Assembly: GCF_964204865.1 (NCBI RefSeq)
Contig: NC_135260.1
Coordinates: forward strand, 1,674,001-1,738,000
Length of the DNA stretch: 64,000 bases
Source: Styela clava
Lineage: Eukaryota > Chordata > Ascidiacea > Stolidobranchia > Styelidae
Direction of reading: 5' to 3'
Part shown: positions 48,172-60,283 of the stretch, piece after piece
Layout: each line of letters starts with the position of its first letter
Position numbering within the stretch: position 1 is the stretch's first letter
Position numbers and translations under genes: made by a program
Notes under the pieces: generated by a model
What the model was told of the DNA's origin: nothing
What the model saw: only the letters and a program-made list of their open reading frames with translations
Database searches by the model: none

Positions 48172-49376
48172 TTCGCTTTTATCAAAAATAAAAGGAATCC
48201 TGTCTGAACAAAACATAATTTAAAATGAATATGTTATAAAATATTTCAGATTGTCGAGGACTGAATAATAACTAACAGGGGCGAAACGCAACTTTACGAA
48301 TAGTCACTGAGACCCGTCATCGATATTTCGAATGCGTCTTAATAGGTATAGGTCTACTATATATGGCAGAATAATCGGTGCTACTATGGAGTGAGTTAGG
48401 ATATGGGAAATCGAGATAAGACGACTTAATTAATCATATGACGGATCACGGCCAATCGCCCGGTTATCAGTCAAGGCCAGTTATTTCATTTCGGAAGCAA
48501 GCACTTAATGGTAGCGGAAGCCGTAACTCACCTGCGGTAACATGGACTACCTTACGACGACGAAGGGTTCTGAAAACTACCCCTTAATGGAATTCGAACC
48601 CACGCAGAGTAATCAGAGGTGTGGTAACGAGCGTATATCTGACACTTAGCACGATGCGCCACACGGTTGAGCACAAGTTTTACCATAGCTTGAAATCTAC
48701 CTATATCTAGTATTACATAGTGAGATCTACGTCAATTCAGTACTTTAGCGCAGGTTCAAAGCCTTCATTTTGCATCCCTAGTAGATATCTCATTAAATTT
48801 AGTTAGACTGACTGACTATTAACGTTGATACATTTTTATTGAACCAGACTTAATCGAAAAATTAAACTCTCGCCAAGTTACGGGCGATCACCGAAGTGCC
48901 ACGCGCTTGTGAGAGTTTATATATAACTTTTGATACTGTGTGAGTGCACGTAACCTAGCTTTGAGCACATATAATAAAAAACAAGCTTATAAGAAGGGCA
49001 ACTTTCATATATACTGTCGAACTATCTGGGTTATGTGCTATACAATGGGCATCCGCTCATCAAAAAGCTTTGTCAATAACACGTCAGGCCTCAGTAACAA
49101 ACAAGCGAGTTATATCAGCGACTCGATGCTTGCGTTAAGCCATACACCAGAGATAAAATACCTATGAGGAAAAACATGCAATCAATAAATTAACGCATGT
49201 AATCAATAATAACAAAATTCGACACTGGTAGAAAATGTCGGCGGTAAGCCACTGAGCGAAACAGCGACTGCCTGAGTTTCATTGTTTGTGACTCTACAAA
49301 CGAAACAGTTGCGCTTCGCTTCTCTCTCATTAGGCGTTGCCTAAATATAAATAACCGAATATGTCTCGTCGATATC

Positions 49377-49486
49377 GCCTACGACCATACCACGTTGAAT
49401 ACACCCGATCTCGTAAGTTAAGCAACGTCGGGCTCGGTTAGTACTTGCATGGGTGACCGGCTGGGAATACCGGGTGCCGTAGGCTT
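49377..49486 (+). rRNA. 5S rRNA variant, unit 31, 10-nt deletion
   Basis: Intermediate form CCCGATCTCGTAAG, copy of unit 28. Confidence 0.85.
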
Positions 49487-50689
49487 TTCGCTTTTATCAA
49501 AAATAAAAGGAATGCTGTCTGAACAAAACATAATTTAAAATGAATATGTTATAAAATATTTCAGATTGTCGAGGACTGAATAATAACTAACAGGGGCGAA
49601 ACGCAACTTTACGAATAGTCACTGAGACCCGTCATCGATATTTCGAATGCGTCTTAATAGGTATAGGCCTACTATATATGGCAGAATAATCGGTGCTACT
49701 ATGGAGTGAGTTAGGATATGGGAAATCGAGATAAGACGACTTAATTAATCATATGACGGATCACGGCCAATCGCCCGGTTATCAGTCAAGGCCAGTTATT
49801 TCATTTCGGAAGCAAGCACTTAATGGTAGCGGAAGCCGTAACTTACCTGCGGTAACATGGACTACCTTACGACGACGAAGGGTTCTGAAAACTATCCCTT
49901 AATGGAATTCGAACCCACGCAGAGTAATCAGAGGTGTGGTAACGAGCGTATATCTGACACTTAGCACGATGCGCCACACGGTTGAGCACAAGTTTTACCA
50001 TAGCTTGAAATCTACCTATATCTAGTATTACATAGTGAGATCTACGTCAATTCAGTAATTTAGCGCAGGTTCAAAGCCTTCATTTGCATCCCTAGTAGAT
50101 ATCTCATTAAATTTAGTTAGACTGACTGACTATTAACGTTGATACATTTTTATTGAACCGGACTTAATCGAAAAATTAAACTCTCGCCAAGTTACGGGCG
50201 ATCACCGAAGTGCCACGCGCTTGTGAGAGTTTATATATAACTTTTGATACTGTGTGAGTGCACGTAACCTAGCCTTGAGCACATATAAAAAAAAAAAGCT
50301 TATAAGAAGGGCAACTTTCATATATACTGTCGAACTATCTGGGTTATGTGCAATACAATGGGCATCCGCTTATCAAAAAGCTTTGTCAATAACACGTCAG
50401 GCCTCAATAACAAACAAGCGAGTTATATCAGCGACTCGATGCTTGCGTTAAGCCATACACCAGAGATAAAATACCTATGAGGAAAAACATGCAATCAATA
50501 AATTAACGCATGAAATAAATAATAACAAAATTTGACACTGGTAGAAAATGTCGGCGGTAAGCCACTGAGCGAAACAGCGACTGCCTGAGTTTCATTGTTT
50601 GTGACTCTACAAACGAAACAGTTGCGCTTCGCTCCTCTCTCATTAGGCGTTGCCTAAATATAAATAACCGAATATGTCTCGTCGATATC

Positions 50690-50809
50690 GCCTACGACCA
50701 TACCACGTTGAATACACCCGATCTCGTTCGATCTCGGAAGTTAAGCAACTTCGGGCTTGGTTAGTACTTGCATGGGTGACCGGCTGGGAATACCGGGTGC
50801 CGTAGGCTT
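50690..50809 (+). rRNA. 5S ribosomal RNA, unit 32, full length
   Basis: Copy of unit 29, with the same G61T and C69T. Confidence 0.92.
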
Positions 50810-52013
50810 TTCGCTTTTATCAAAAATAAAAGGAATGCTGTCTGAACAAAACATAATTTAAAATGAATATGTTATAAAATATTTCAGATTGTCGAGGACT
50901 GAATAATAACTAACAGGGGCGAAACGCAACTTTACGAATAGTCACTGAGACCCGTCATCGATATTTCGAATGCGTCTTAATAGGTATAGCCCTACTATAT
51001 ATGGCAGTATAATCGGTGCTACTATGGAGTGAGTTAGGATATGGGAAATCGAGATAAGACGACTTAATTAATCATATGACGGATCACGGCCAATCGCCCG
51101 GTTATCAGTCAAGGCCAGGTATTTCATTTCGGAAGCAAGCACTTAATGGTAGCGGAAGCCGTAACTTACCTGCGGTAACATGGACTACCTTACGACGACG
51201 AAGGGTTCTGAAAACTATCCCTTAATGGAATTCGAACCCACGCAGAGTAATCAGAGGTGTGGTAACGAGCGTATATCTGACACTTAGCACGATGCGCCAC
51301 ACGGTTGAGCACGAGTTTTACCATAGCTTGAAATCTACCTATATCTAGTATTACATAGTGAGATCTACGTCAATTCAGTAGTTTAGCGCAGGTTCAAAGC
51401 CTTCATTTGCATCCCTAGGAGATATCTCATTAAATTTAGTTAGACTGACTGACTATTAACGTTGATACATTTTTATTGAACCGGACTTAATCGAAAAATT
51501 AAACTCTCGCCAAGTTACGGGCGATCACCGAAGTGCCACGCGGTTGTGAGAGTTTATATATAACTTTTGATACTGTGTGAGTGCACGTAACCTAGCTTTG
51601 AGCACATATAATAAAAAACAAGCTTATAAGAAGGGCAACTTTCATATATACTGTCGAACTATCTGGGTTATGTGCAATACAATGGGCATCCGCTTATCAA
51701 AAAGCTTTGTCAATAACACGTCAGGCCTCAATAACAAACAAGCGAGTTATATCAGCGACTCGATGCTTGCGTTAAGCCATACACCAGAGATAAAATACCT
51801 ATGAGGAAAAACATGCAATCAATAAATTAACGCATGTAATCAATAATAACAAAATTTGACACTGGTAGAAAATGTCGGCGGTAAGCCACTGAGCGAAACA
51901 GCGACTGCCTGAGTTTCATTGTTTGTGACTCCACAAACGAAACAGTTGCGCTTCGCTTCTCTCTCATTAGGCGTTGCCTAAATATAAATAACCGAATATG
52001 TCTCGTCGATATC

Positions 52014-52123
52014 GCCTACGACCATACCACGTTGAATACACTAGATCTCGTAAGTTAAGCAACGTCGGGCTCGGTTAGTACTTGCATGGGTGACCGGCTG
52101 GGAATACCGGGTGCCGTAGGCTT
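52014..52123 (+). rRNA. 5S rRNA variant, unit 33, CTA-type deletion
   Basis: Copy of unit 30. The hAT transposon sits in its spacer 866 bp downstream. Confidence 0.85.
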
Positions 52124-53119
52124 TTCGCTTTTATCAAAAATAAAAGGAATGCTGTCTGAACAAAACATAATTTAAAATGAATATGTTATGAAATATTTCA
52201 GATTGTCGAGGACTGAATAATAACTAACAGGGGCGAAACGCAACTTTACGAATAGTCACTGAGACCCGTCATCGATATTTCGAATGCGTCTTAATAGGTA
52301 TAGGCCTACTATATATGGCAGAATAATCGGTGCTACTATGGAGTGAGTTAGGATATGGGAAATCGAGATAAGACGACTTAATTAATCATATGACGGATCA
52401 CGGCCAATCGCCCGGTTATCAGTCAAGGCCAGTTATTTCATTTCGGAAGCAAGCACTTAATGGTAGCGGAAGCCGTAACTTACCTGCGGTAACATGGACT
52501 ACCTTGCGACGACGAAGGGTTCTGAAAACTACCCCTTAATGGAATTCGAACCCACGCAGAGTAATCAAAGGTGTGGTAACGAGCGTATATCTGACACTTA
52601 GCACGATGCGCCACACGGTTGAGCACAAGTTTTACCATAGCTTGAAATCTACCTATATCTAGTATTACATAGTGAGATCTACGTCAATTCAGTACTTTAG
52701 CGCAGGTTCAAAGCCTTCATTTTGCATCCCTAGTAGATATCTCATTAAATTTAGTTAGACTGACTGACTATTAACGTTGATACATTTTTATTGAACCGGA
52801 CTTAATCGAAAAATTAAACTCTCGCCAAGTTACGGGCGATCACCGAAGTGCCACGCGCTTGTGAGAGTTTATATATAACTTTTGATACTGTGTGAGTGCA
52901 CGTAACCTAGCTTTGAGCACATATAATAAAAAACAAGCTTATAAGAAGGGCAACTTTCATATATACTGTCGAACTATCTGGGTTTTGTGTAGGGCCCGAC
53001 CGATATATCGGCCGGCCGATATATCGGCCTTGTTTTTCACAAATTTTGAACTATCGGTATCGGCTAATTTTACCGATAGTTATCGGCTAATCACGTGACT
53101 GCCAAAGTGTCAAAATTGC

Positions 53120-53685
53120 GCCGGGAAAGCAGTTTTATCGCTTGTTTAATTCGAGAGCGGTTCTGCGTGAAACTCTTTTTCTTCACTATTTCTATTTCTC
53201 TCTTATCAAAAGCGGTTTCACGGACGATTGCGACACGGGATTTCACACTTTGCAAGCAAGTTTGCAGCGTGGTGGCTTACAAATCGAAGCGATAGAACAC
53301 GTGAACGGCTTATTTGTGTCAAATAATATACGCTAGATTAAATAGAGAATTTTCGCGTAGTTTACACGGCGCTTGATTTCCCTTGCGCTTTAGTTGTTGA
53401 AGGTTGCCGGGAAAGCAGTTTTATCGCTTGTTTAATTCGAGAGCGGTTCTGCGTGAAACTCTTTTTCTTCACTATTTCTATTTCTCTCTTATCAAAAGCG
53501 GTTTCACGGACGATTGCGACACGGGATTTCACACTTTGCAAGCAAGTTTGCAGCGTGGTGGCTTACAAATCGAAGCAATAGAACACGTGAACGGCTTATT
53601 TGTGTCAAATAATATGCGCTAGATAGAGAATTTTCGCGTAGTTTACACGGCGCTTGATTTCCCTTGCGCTTTAGTCGTTGAAGGT
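53120..53685 (+). repeat. Direct tandem duplication in the hAT 5' region (286 + 280 bp)
   Basis: Copy a (53120-53405) and copy b (53406-53685) both start GCCGGGAAAGCAGTTTTATC and end GTTGAAGGT, with few differences (a 5-6-bp indel near 53336, scattered substitutions). Both lie upstream of the transposase ATG, so they probably hold promoter or 5' leader sequence. Short frames here are duplicates of each other and not convincing genes. Confidence 0.9.
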
Positions 53686-53717
53686 ATTATTTAACTTCTT
53701 GTATTGGTATGTTATAG

Positions 53718-55529
53718 ATGGCTGGTTCTAGCGGTAAGAGCAAAGTATGGGAATACTTTGTATGCCACGGTGATGGTGTACTTTGTAAAATATGCTCATC
53801 ATTGTTAAGTCAAGGTTCCGCCGATTCCAAAAAGAAAAACACCAGTAATTTGTGGAGTCATCTCAGATCGAAACACAAGAGCAAGTATGATGAGATTTCG
53901 CAGACGCAGTTAACGCGAAAAAGGCCAGCTGAAGCTTCCCAGTTTAATCGGCAACCTTCATGGGAACACATAATGGATAAATTTAATAAATGGCATGGAA
54001 ATGACGCAAGAACGAAATCACTTGATAAAATAATAATGGAGATGATAGCCACTGACAACAGGCCATTTGCAATAGTGCAAGATGATGGATTCCGCAGGCT
54101 AATAGAAACCATTGAACCTCGCTACGCCCTAAAGACTGAGAAGTATTTCAGAACAGAAATGCTGCCACAAATATATGAACTTGTGAGCCAGAAAATAATG
54201 ACTCTTCTCGTGACAGAAAATGCTGGCGATGGATTGGCATTTACTACAGACTGCTGGTCAGGACCAACAGAATCACTTATGAGCTTGACTGTTCATTTTA
54301 TAAATTGTAATTGGGGACGATTCCAAATTGTATTAAACATCAAGGCCATGCATGGCTCGCATACTGGAGAGTACATAGGAACCACTTTTTTGGATTTACT
54401 GCAACAGTGGGATATTGACAAGAACCGTGTGTTCCTAGTTCTTCGTGACAGCGGGGCAAACATGGTAAAGGGTTTAAATATGGTAGAACTTCCCAATCTA
54501 AGCTGCTTTGCCCATAGCCTTCAACTTGTTATTAATGATGGGCTCCAAGCACAAAGAGCTGTGTCTGACCTCTTGGCAAAAGTAAGGAAGATTGCCACAC
54601 ATTTCAACCATTCGGTTTTGGCCAAACAGCAACTACAAGATATACAGCAGTCGCTTGACCTGCCCGTCCATGCAATAGTGCAATCAATACCAACACGGTG
54701 GAACTCCGCCTTACACATGCTGCAGCGAGTTTTAGAACAAAAAAGATCGCTATCATGGTACTCAGCAGAGCATGGCCATATCCAAAATTCATTGCCCAAT
54801 GAGCACGAGTGGAGTTTGATCGAAAATTTGATTGAGACGCTAGAGCCCTTCAACAGAGTTACTCTTGACATTTCAAGAAAGGATGCAACTATCCCTCTCA
54901 TCATACCGAGTGTTGGCGTTTTGAAGCTGCTATTAGGATCTTCGGGGCCGGAAACCAGGGGTATAAAGTCCATGAGGGAGGTTATGCTTCGAAGTATCAA
55001 TTCAAGATTTTGTAAAATTCAAGAAAACAGGCAGGCCATGCTGGCTTGTCTGCTGGATCCACGATTCAAAGATAGGGCAATTCTGGATGAAGCAAGCAAA
55101 CAGCGGGCAATACAATGGATGGAGGAAGAGTCAAATGCCTTAGCAGCGTCTACACCTACTGCAGAGCCTGAAGTGACACAGCCAGGTCCAAGCTCGCTTG
55201 ATACTATGTTTGACTCGATTTTGCATCATGAAAGACCATCATCTGGTACAGGCAGTAGTCAGCTCCATCAATATATGCTGGAGCCAGTGGCTGACAGAAA
55301 GAAAACGGATGTATGCAAATGGTGGCATGACAATGCTTGTCGATTTCCTATCTTAGCTATATTGGCCAGAAAATACCTTTCGGCACCACCAACATCTGTT
55401 CCCAGTGAAAGAGTATTCAGCACCGCTGGGAATATCTATGCAGATAACAGATGTTCATTGCTTGGAGCCAATGCAGAAAAACTCTGCTTTCTCAACTATA
55501 ACTTGAGACTGTTAAACTGGAGCTATTGA
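53718..55529 (+). CDS. hAT transposase (BED finger, ZBED-like)
   Basis: 603 codons without interruption. N-terminal BED zinc finger: VWEYF (10-14), C23, C26, H48, H53. The RNase H-like core has the hAT acidic residues in context: D178 in TTDCWSGP, D244 in LRDSGANMVKG, CFAH at 263-266, W328 in PTRWNS, and E564 in PSERVFSTAG. The C-terminal dimerisation region KWWHDNACRFPILAILARKY ends near LCFLNYNL. The enzyme would cut at the element ends by a hairpin mechanism and reinsert with 8-bp duplications. The start was chosen as the first ATG in a reasonable context. A GT...AG stretch of 34 bp just before it (53684-53717) could be a short leader intron. All motifs are intact, so it may be active. Confidence 0.95.
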   Translation: MAGSSGKSKVWEYFVCHGDGVLCKICSSLLSQGSADSKKKNTSNLWSHLRSKHKSKYDEISQTQLTRKRPAEASQFNRQPSWEHIMDKFNKWHGNDARTKSLDKIIMEMIATDNRPFAIVQDDGFRRLIETIEPRYALKTEKYFRTEMLPQIYELVSQKIMTLLVTENAGDGLAFTTDCWSGPTESLMSLTVHFINCNWGRFQIVLNIKAMHGSHTGEYIGTTFLDLLQQWDIDKNRVFLVLRDSGANMVKGLNMVELPNLSCFAHSLQLVINDGLQAQRAVSDLLAKVRKIATHFNHSVLAKQQLQDIQQSLDLPVHAIVQSIPTRWNSALHMLQRVLEQKRSLSWYSAEHGHIQNSLPNEHEWSLIENLIETLEPFNRVTLDISRKDATIPLIIPSVGVLKLLLGSSGPETRGIKSMREVMLRSINSRFCKIQENRQAMLACLLDPRFKDRAILDEASKQRAIQWMEEESNALAASTPTAEPEVTQPGPSSLDTMFDSILHHERPSSGTGSSQLHQYMLEPVADRKKTDVCKWWHDNACRFPILAILARKYLSAPPTSVPSERVFSTAGNIYADNRCSLLGANAEKLCFLNYNLRLLNWSY

Positions 55530-55872
55530 GATTCCATAAACTTACATAAGTGTTCTTTCTTTTTCCCCATGCACACAATTTTCTTCAGCACTGTGGCTTT
55601 ACACTGTTTGTTTCTAATATAAGGCGTTGAAAATCGCTATTCCTAAAAAAACTTAGTGATGCACAAATTTGCATTTTTTTATAATCATTGCATGAGTTTC
55701 AACATTTATTTCTTTTGCAAGAAAAACACAGAATTCTCAGAGTGTTGTTTGTTACTTGTAGCAATTTTTTTTATGTGAAGAAACATCGGTATCGTTATCG
55801 GCTTATCGGCCTAGTTTTGGAAAACTAGCAGTATCGGTATCGGTTCAAAAAGGCAGTATCGGTCGGGCCCTA
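55530..55872. other. 3' region of the hAT element
   Basis: AT-rich non-coding end with TATCGG clusters at 55788-55872 and the inverted terminal repeat. An inverted pair CTAGTTTTGGAAAACTAG lies near 55811. No gene is seen. Confidence 0.7.
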
Positions 55873-56219
55873 GTTATGTGCAATACAATGGGCATCCGCT
55901 TATCAAAAAGCTTTGTTAATAACACGTCAGGCCTCAATAACAAACAAGCGAGTTATATCAGGGACTCGATGCTTGCGTTAAGCCATACACCAGAGATAAA
56001 ATACCTATGAGGAAAAACATGCAATCAATAAATTAACGCATGTAATCAATAATAACAAAATTTGACACTGGGAGAAAATGTCGGCGGTAAGCCACTGAGC
56101 GAAACAGCGACTGCCTGAGTTTCATTGTTTGTGACTCTACAAACGAAACAGTTGCGCTTCGCTTCTCTCTCATTAGGCGTTGCCTAAATATAAATAACCG
56201 AATATGTCTCGTCGATATC

Positions 56220-56339
56220 GCCTACGACCATACCACGTTGAATACACCCGATCTCGTTCGATCTCGGAAGTTAAGCAACGTCGGGCTCGGTTAGTACTTG
56301 CATGGGTGACCGGCTGGGAATACCGGGTGCCGTAGGCTT
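56220..56339 (+). rRNA. 5S ribosomal RNA, unit 34, full length
   Basis: Identical to unit 1 by eye. First gene after the hAT insertion. Confidence 0.95.
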
Positions 56340-57539
56340 TTCGCTTTTATCAAAAATAAAAGGAATGCTGTCTGAACAAAACATAATTTAAAATGAATAT
56401 GTTATAAAATATTTCATATGGTCGAGGACTGAATAATAACTAACAGGGGCGAAACGCAACTTTACGAATAGTCACTGAGACCCGTCATCGATATTTCGAA
56501 TGCGTCTAAATAGATATAGGCCTACTATATATGGCAGAATAATCGGTGCTACTATGGAGTGAGCTAGGATATGGGAAATCGAGATAAGACGACTTAATTA
56601 ATCATATGACGGATCACGGCCAATCGCCCGGTTATCAGTCAAGGCCAGTTATTTCATTTCGGAAGCAAGCACTTAATGGTAGCGGAAGCCGTAACTTACC
56701 TGCGGTAACTACCTTACGACGACGAAGGTTTTCTGAAAACTATCCCTTAATGGAATTCGAACCCACGCAGAGTAATCAGAGGTGTGGTAACGAGCGTATA
56801 TCTGACACTTAGTACGATGCGCCACACGGTTGAGCACGAGTTTTACCATAGCTTGAAATCTACCTATATCTAGTATTACATAGTGAGATCTACGTCAATT
56901 CAGTACTTTAGCGCAGGTTCAAAGCCTTCATTTTGCATCCCTAGTAGATATCTCATTAAATATAGTTAGACTGACTGACTATTAACGTTGATACATTTTT
57001 ATTGAACCGGACTTAATCGAAAAATTAAACTCTCGCCAAGTTACGGGCGATCACCGAAGTGCCACGCGCTTGTGAGAGTTTATATATAACTTTTGATACT
57101 GTGTGAGTGCACGTAACCTAGCTTTGAGCACATATAATAAAAAACAAGCTTATAAGAAGGGCAACTTTCATATATACTGTCGAACTATCTGGGTTATGTG
57201 CAATACAATGGGCATCCGCTTATCAAAAAGCTTTGTCAATAACACGTCAGGCCTCAATAACAAACAAGCGAGTTATATCAGGGACTCGATGCTTGCGTTA
57301 AGCCATACACCAGAGATAAAATACCTATGAGGAAAAACATACAATCAATAAATTAACGCATGTAATCAATAATAACAAAATTTGACACTGGTAGAAAATG
57401 TCGGCGGTAAGCCACTGAGCGAAACAGCGACTGCCTGAGTTTCATTGTTTGTGACTCTACAAACGAAACAGTTGTGCTTCGCTTCTCTCTCATTAGGCGT
57501 TGCCTAAATATAAATAACCGAATATGTCTCGTCGATATC

Positions 57540-57659
57540 GCCTACGAACATACCACGTTGAATACACCCGATCTCGTTCGATCTCGGAAGTTAGGCAACG
57601 TCGGGCTCGGTTAGTACTTGCATGGGTGACCGGCTGGGAATACCGGGTGCCGTAGGCTT
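57540..57659 (+). rRNA. 5S ribosomal RNA, unit 35, full length
   Basis: Carries the C9A and A55G pair of unit 2. Confidence 0.94.
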
Positions 57660-58839
57660 TTCGCTTTTATCAAAAATAAAAGGAATGCTGTCTTAACAAA
57701 ACATAATTTAAAATGAATATGTTATAAAATATTTCAGATTGTCGAGGACTGAATAATAACTAACAGGGGCGAAACGCAACTTTACGAATAGTCACTGAGA
57801 CCCGTCATCGATATTTCGAATGCGTCTTAATAGGTATAGGCCTGCTATATATGGCAGAATAATCGGTGCTACTATGGAGTGAGTTAGTATATGAGAAATC
57901 GAGATAAGACGACTTAATTAATCATATGACGGATCACGCCAATCGCCCGGTTATCAGTCAAGGTCAGTTATTTCATTTCGGAAGCAAGCACTTAATGGTA
58001 GCGGAAGCCGTAACTTACCTGCGGTAACATGGACTACCTTACGACGACGAAGGGTTCTGAAAACTATCCCTTAATGGAATTCGAACCCACGCAGAGTAAT
58101 CAGAGGTGTGGTAACGAGCGTATATCTGACACTTAGCACGATGCGCCACACGGTTGAGCACGAGTTTTACCATAGCTTGAAATCTACCTATATCTAGTAT
58201 TACATAGTGAGATCTACGTCAATTCAGTACTTTAGCGCAGGTTCAAAGCCTTCATTTTGCATCCCTAGTAGATATCTCATTAAATTTAGTTAGACTGACT
58301 GACTATTAACGTTGATACATTTTTATTGAATCTCGCCAAGTTACGGGCGATCACCGAAGTGCCACGCGCTTGTGAGAGTTTATATATAACTTTTGATACT
58401 GTGTGAGTGCACGTAACCTAGCTTTGAGCACATATAATAAAAAACAAGCTTATAAGAAAGGCAACTTTCATATATACTGTCGAACTATCTGGGTTATGTG
58501 CAATACAATGGGCATCCGCTTATCAAAAAGCTTTGTCAATAACACGTCAGGCCTCAATAACAAACAAGCGAGTTATATCAGGGACTCGATGCTTGCGTTA
58601 AGCCATACACCAGAGATAAAATACCTATGAGGAAAAACATGCAATCAATAAATTAACGCATGTAATCAATAATAACAAAATTTGACACTGGTAGAAAATG
58701 TCGGCGGTAAGCCACTGAGCGAAACAGCGACTGCCTGAGTTTCATTGTTTGTGACTCTACAAACGAAACAGTTGAGCTTCGCTTCTCTCTCATTAGGCGT
58801 TGCCTAAATATAAATAACCGAATATGTCTCGTCGATATC

Positions 58840-58959
58840 GCCTACGACCATACCACGTTGAATACACCCGATCTCGTTCGATCTCGGAAGTTAAGCAACG
58901 TCGGGCTCGGTTAGTACTTGCATGGGTGACCGGCTGGGAATACCGGGTGCCGTAGGCTT
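58840..58959 (+). rRNA. 5S ribosomal RNA, unit 36, full length
   Basis: Same as units 1 and 3 over the gene. Confidence 0.95.
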
Positions 58960-60163
58960 TTCGCTTTTATCAAAAATAAAAGGAATGCTGTCTGAACAAA
59001 ACATAATTTAAAATGAATATGTTATAAAATATTTCAGATTGTCGAGGACTGAATAATAACTAACAGGGGCGAAACGCAACTTTACGAATAGTCACTGAGA
59101 CCCGTCATCGATATTTCGAATGCGTCTTAATAGGTATAGGCCTACTATATATGGCAGAATAATCGGTGCTACTATGGAGTGAGTTAGGATATGAGAAATC
59201 GAGATAAGACGACCTAATTAATCATATGACGGATCACGCCAATCGCCCGGTTATCAGTCAAGGCCAGTTATTTCATTTCGAAAGCAAGCACTTAATGGTA
59301 GCGGAAGCCGTAACTTACCTGCGGTAACATGGACTACCTTACGACGACGAAGGGTTCTGAAAACTATCCCTTAATGGAATTCGAACCCACGCAGAGTAAT
59401 CAGAGGTGTGGTAACGAGCGTATATCTGACACTTAGCACGATGCGCCACACGGTTGAGCACGAGTTTTACCATAGCTTGAAATCTACCTATATCTAGTAT
59501 TACATAGTGAGATCTACGTCAATTCAGTACTTTAGCGCAGGTTCAAAGCCTTCATTTTGCATCCCTAGTAGATATCTCATTAAATTTAGTTAAACTGACT
59601 GACTATTAACGTTGATACATTTTTATTGAACCGGACTTAATCGAAAAATTAAACTCTCGCCAAGTTACGGGCGATCACCGAAGTGCCACGCGCTTGTGAG
59701 AGTTTATATATAACTTTTGATACTGTGTGAGTGCACGTAACCTAGCTTTGAGCACATATAATAGAAAACAAGCTTATAAGAAGGGCAACTTTCATATATA
59801 CTGTCGAACTATCTGGGTTATGTGCAATACAATGGGCATCCGCTTATCAAAAAGCATTGTCAATAACACGTCAGGCCTCAATAACAAACAAGCGAGTTAT
59901 ATCAGCGACTCGATGCTTGCGTTAAGCCATACACCAGAGATAAAATACCTATGAGGAAAAACATGCAATCAATAAATTAACGCATGTAATCAATAATAAC
60001 AAAATTTGACACTGGTAGAAAGTGTCGGCGGTAAGCCACTGAGCGAAACAGCGACTGCCTGAGTTTCATTGTTTGTGACTCTACAAACGAAACAGTTGCG
60101 CTTCGCTTCTCTCTCATTAGGCGTTGCCTAAATATAAATAACCGAATATGTCTCGTCGATATC

Positions 60164-60283
60164 GCCTACGACCATACCACGTTGAATACACCCGATCTCG
60201 TTCGATCTCGGAAGTTAAGCAACGTCGGGCTCGGTTAGTACTTGCATGGGTGACCGGCTGGGAATACCGGGTGCCGTAGGCTT
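60164..60283 (+). rRNA. 5S ribosomal RNA, unit 37, full length
   Basis: Same as unit 1 over the gene. It has no counterpart in the unit 1-4 block. Confidence 0.95.

Larger units (their letters stand above)
45424..52989 (+). repeat. Second higher-order trimer (units 28-30 and 31-33)
   Basis: Units 28/31, 29/32 and 30/33 are near-identical pairs about 3952 bp apart (45424 to 49377; 46738 to 50690). Marks: an A12-13 run after CATATA in 28/31; GTATAGCCCTAC, GGCAGTATAATC and AACTTCGGGCTTGG in 29/32; the CTA 5S in 30/33. Unit 33 is interrupted by the hAT element at 52990. Confidence 0.88.
52990..55872 (+). mobile_element. hAT-superfamily DNA transposon, apparently autonomous (2883 bp)
   Basis: Inverted ends TAGGGCCCGACCGATA (left) and its complement (right) are flanked by an 8-bp target duplication: GTTTTGTG at 52982-52989 and GTTATGTG at 55873-55880, one mismatch. 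The uninterrupted unit has GTTATGTG once at this place. Both subterminal regions are full of TATCGG motifs, likely transposase-binding sites, and the left one includes a 28-bp perfect palindrome. It encodes one long transposase on the + strand. The hAT superfamily is supported by the 8-bp duplication, the BED finger and the C-terminal dimerisation motif. Confidence 0.95.

Noticed and set aside
53858-55000. Open - strand frames across the hAT transposase
   Set aside because: Antisense shadows of a strongly conserved coding region.
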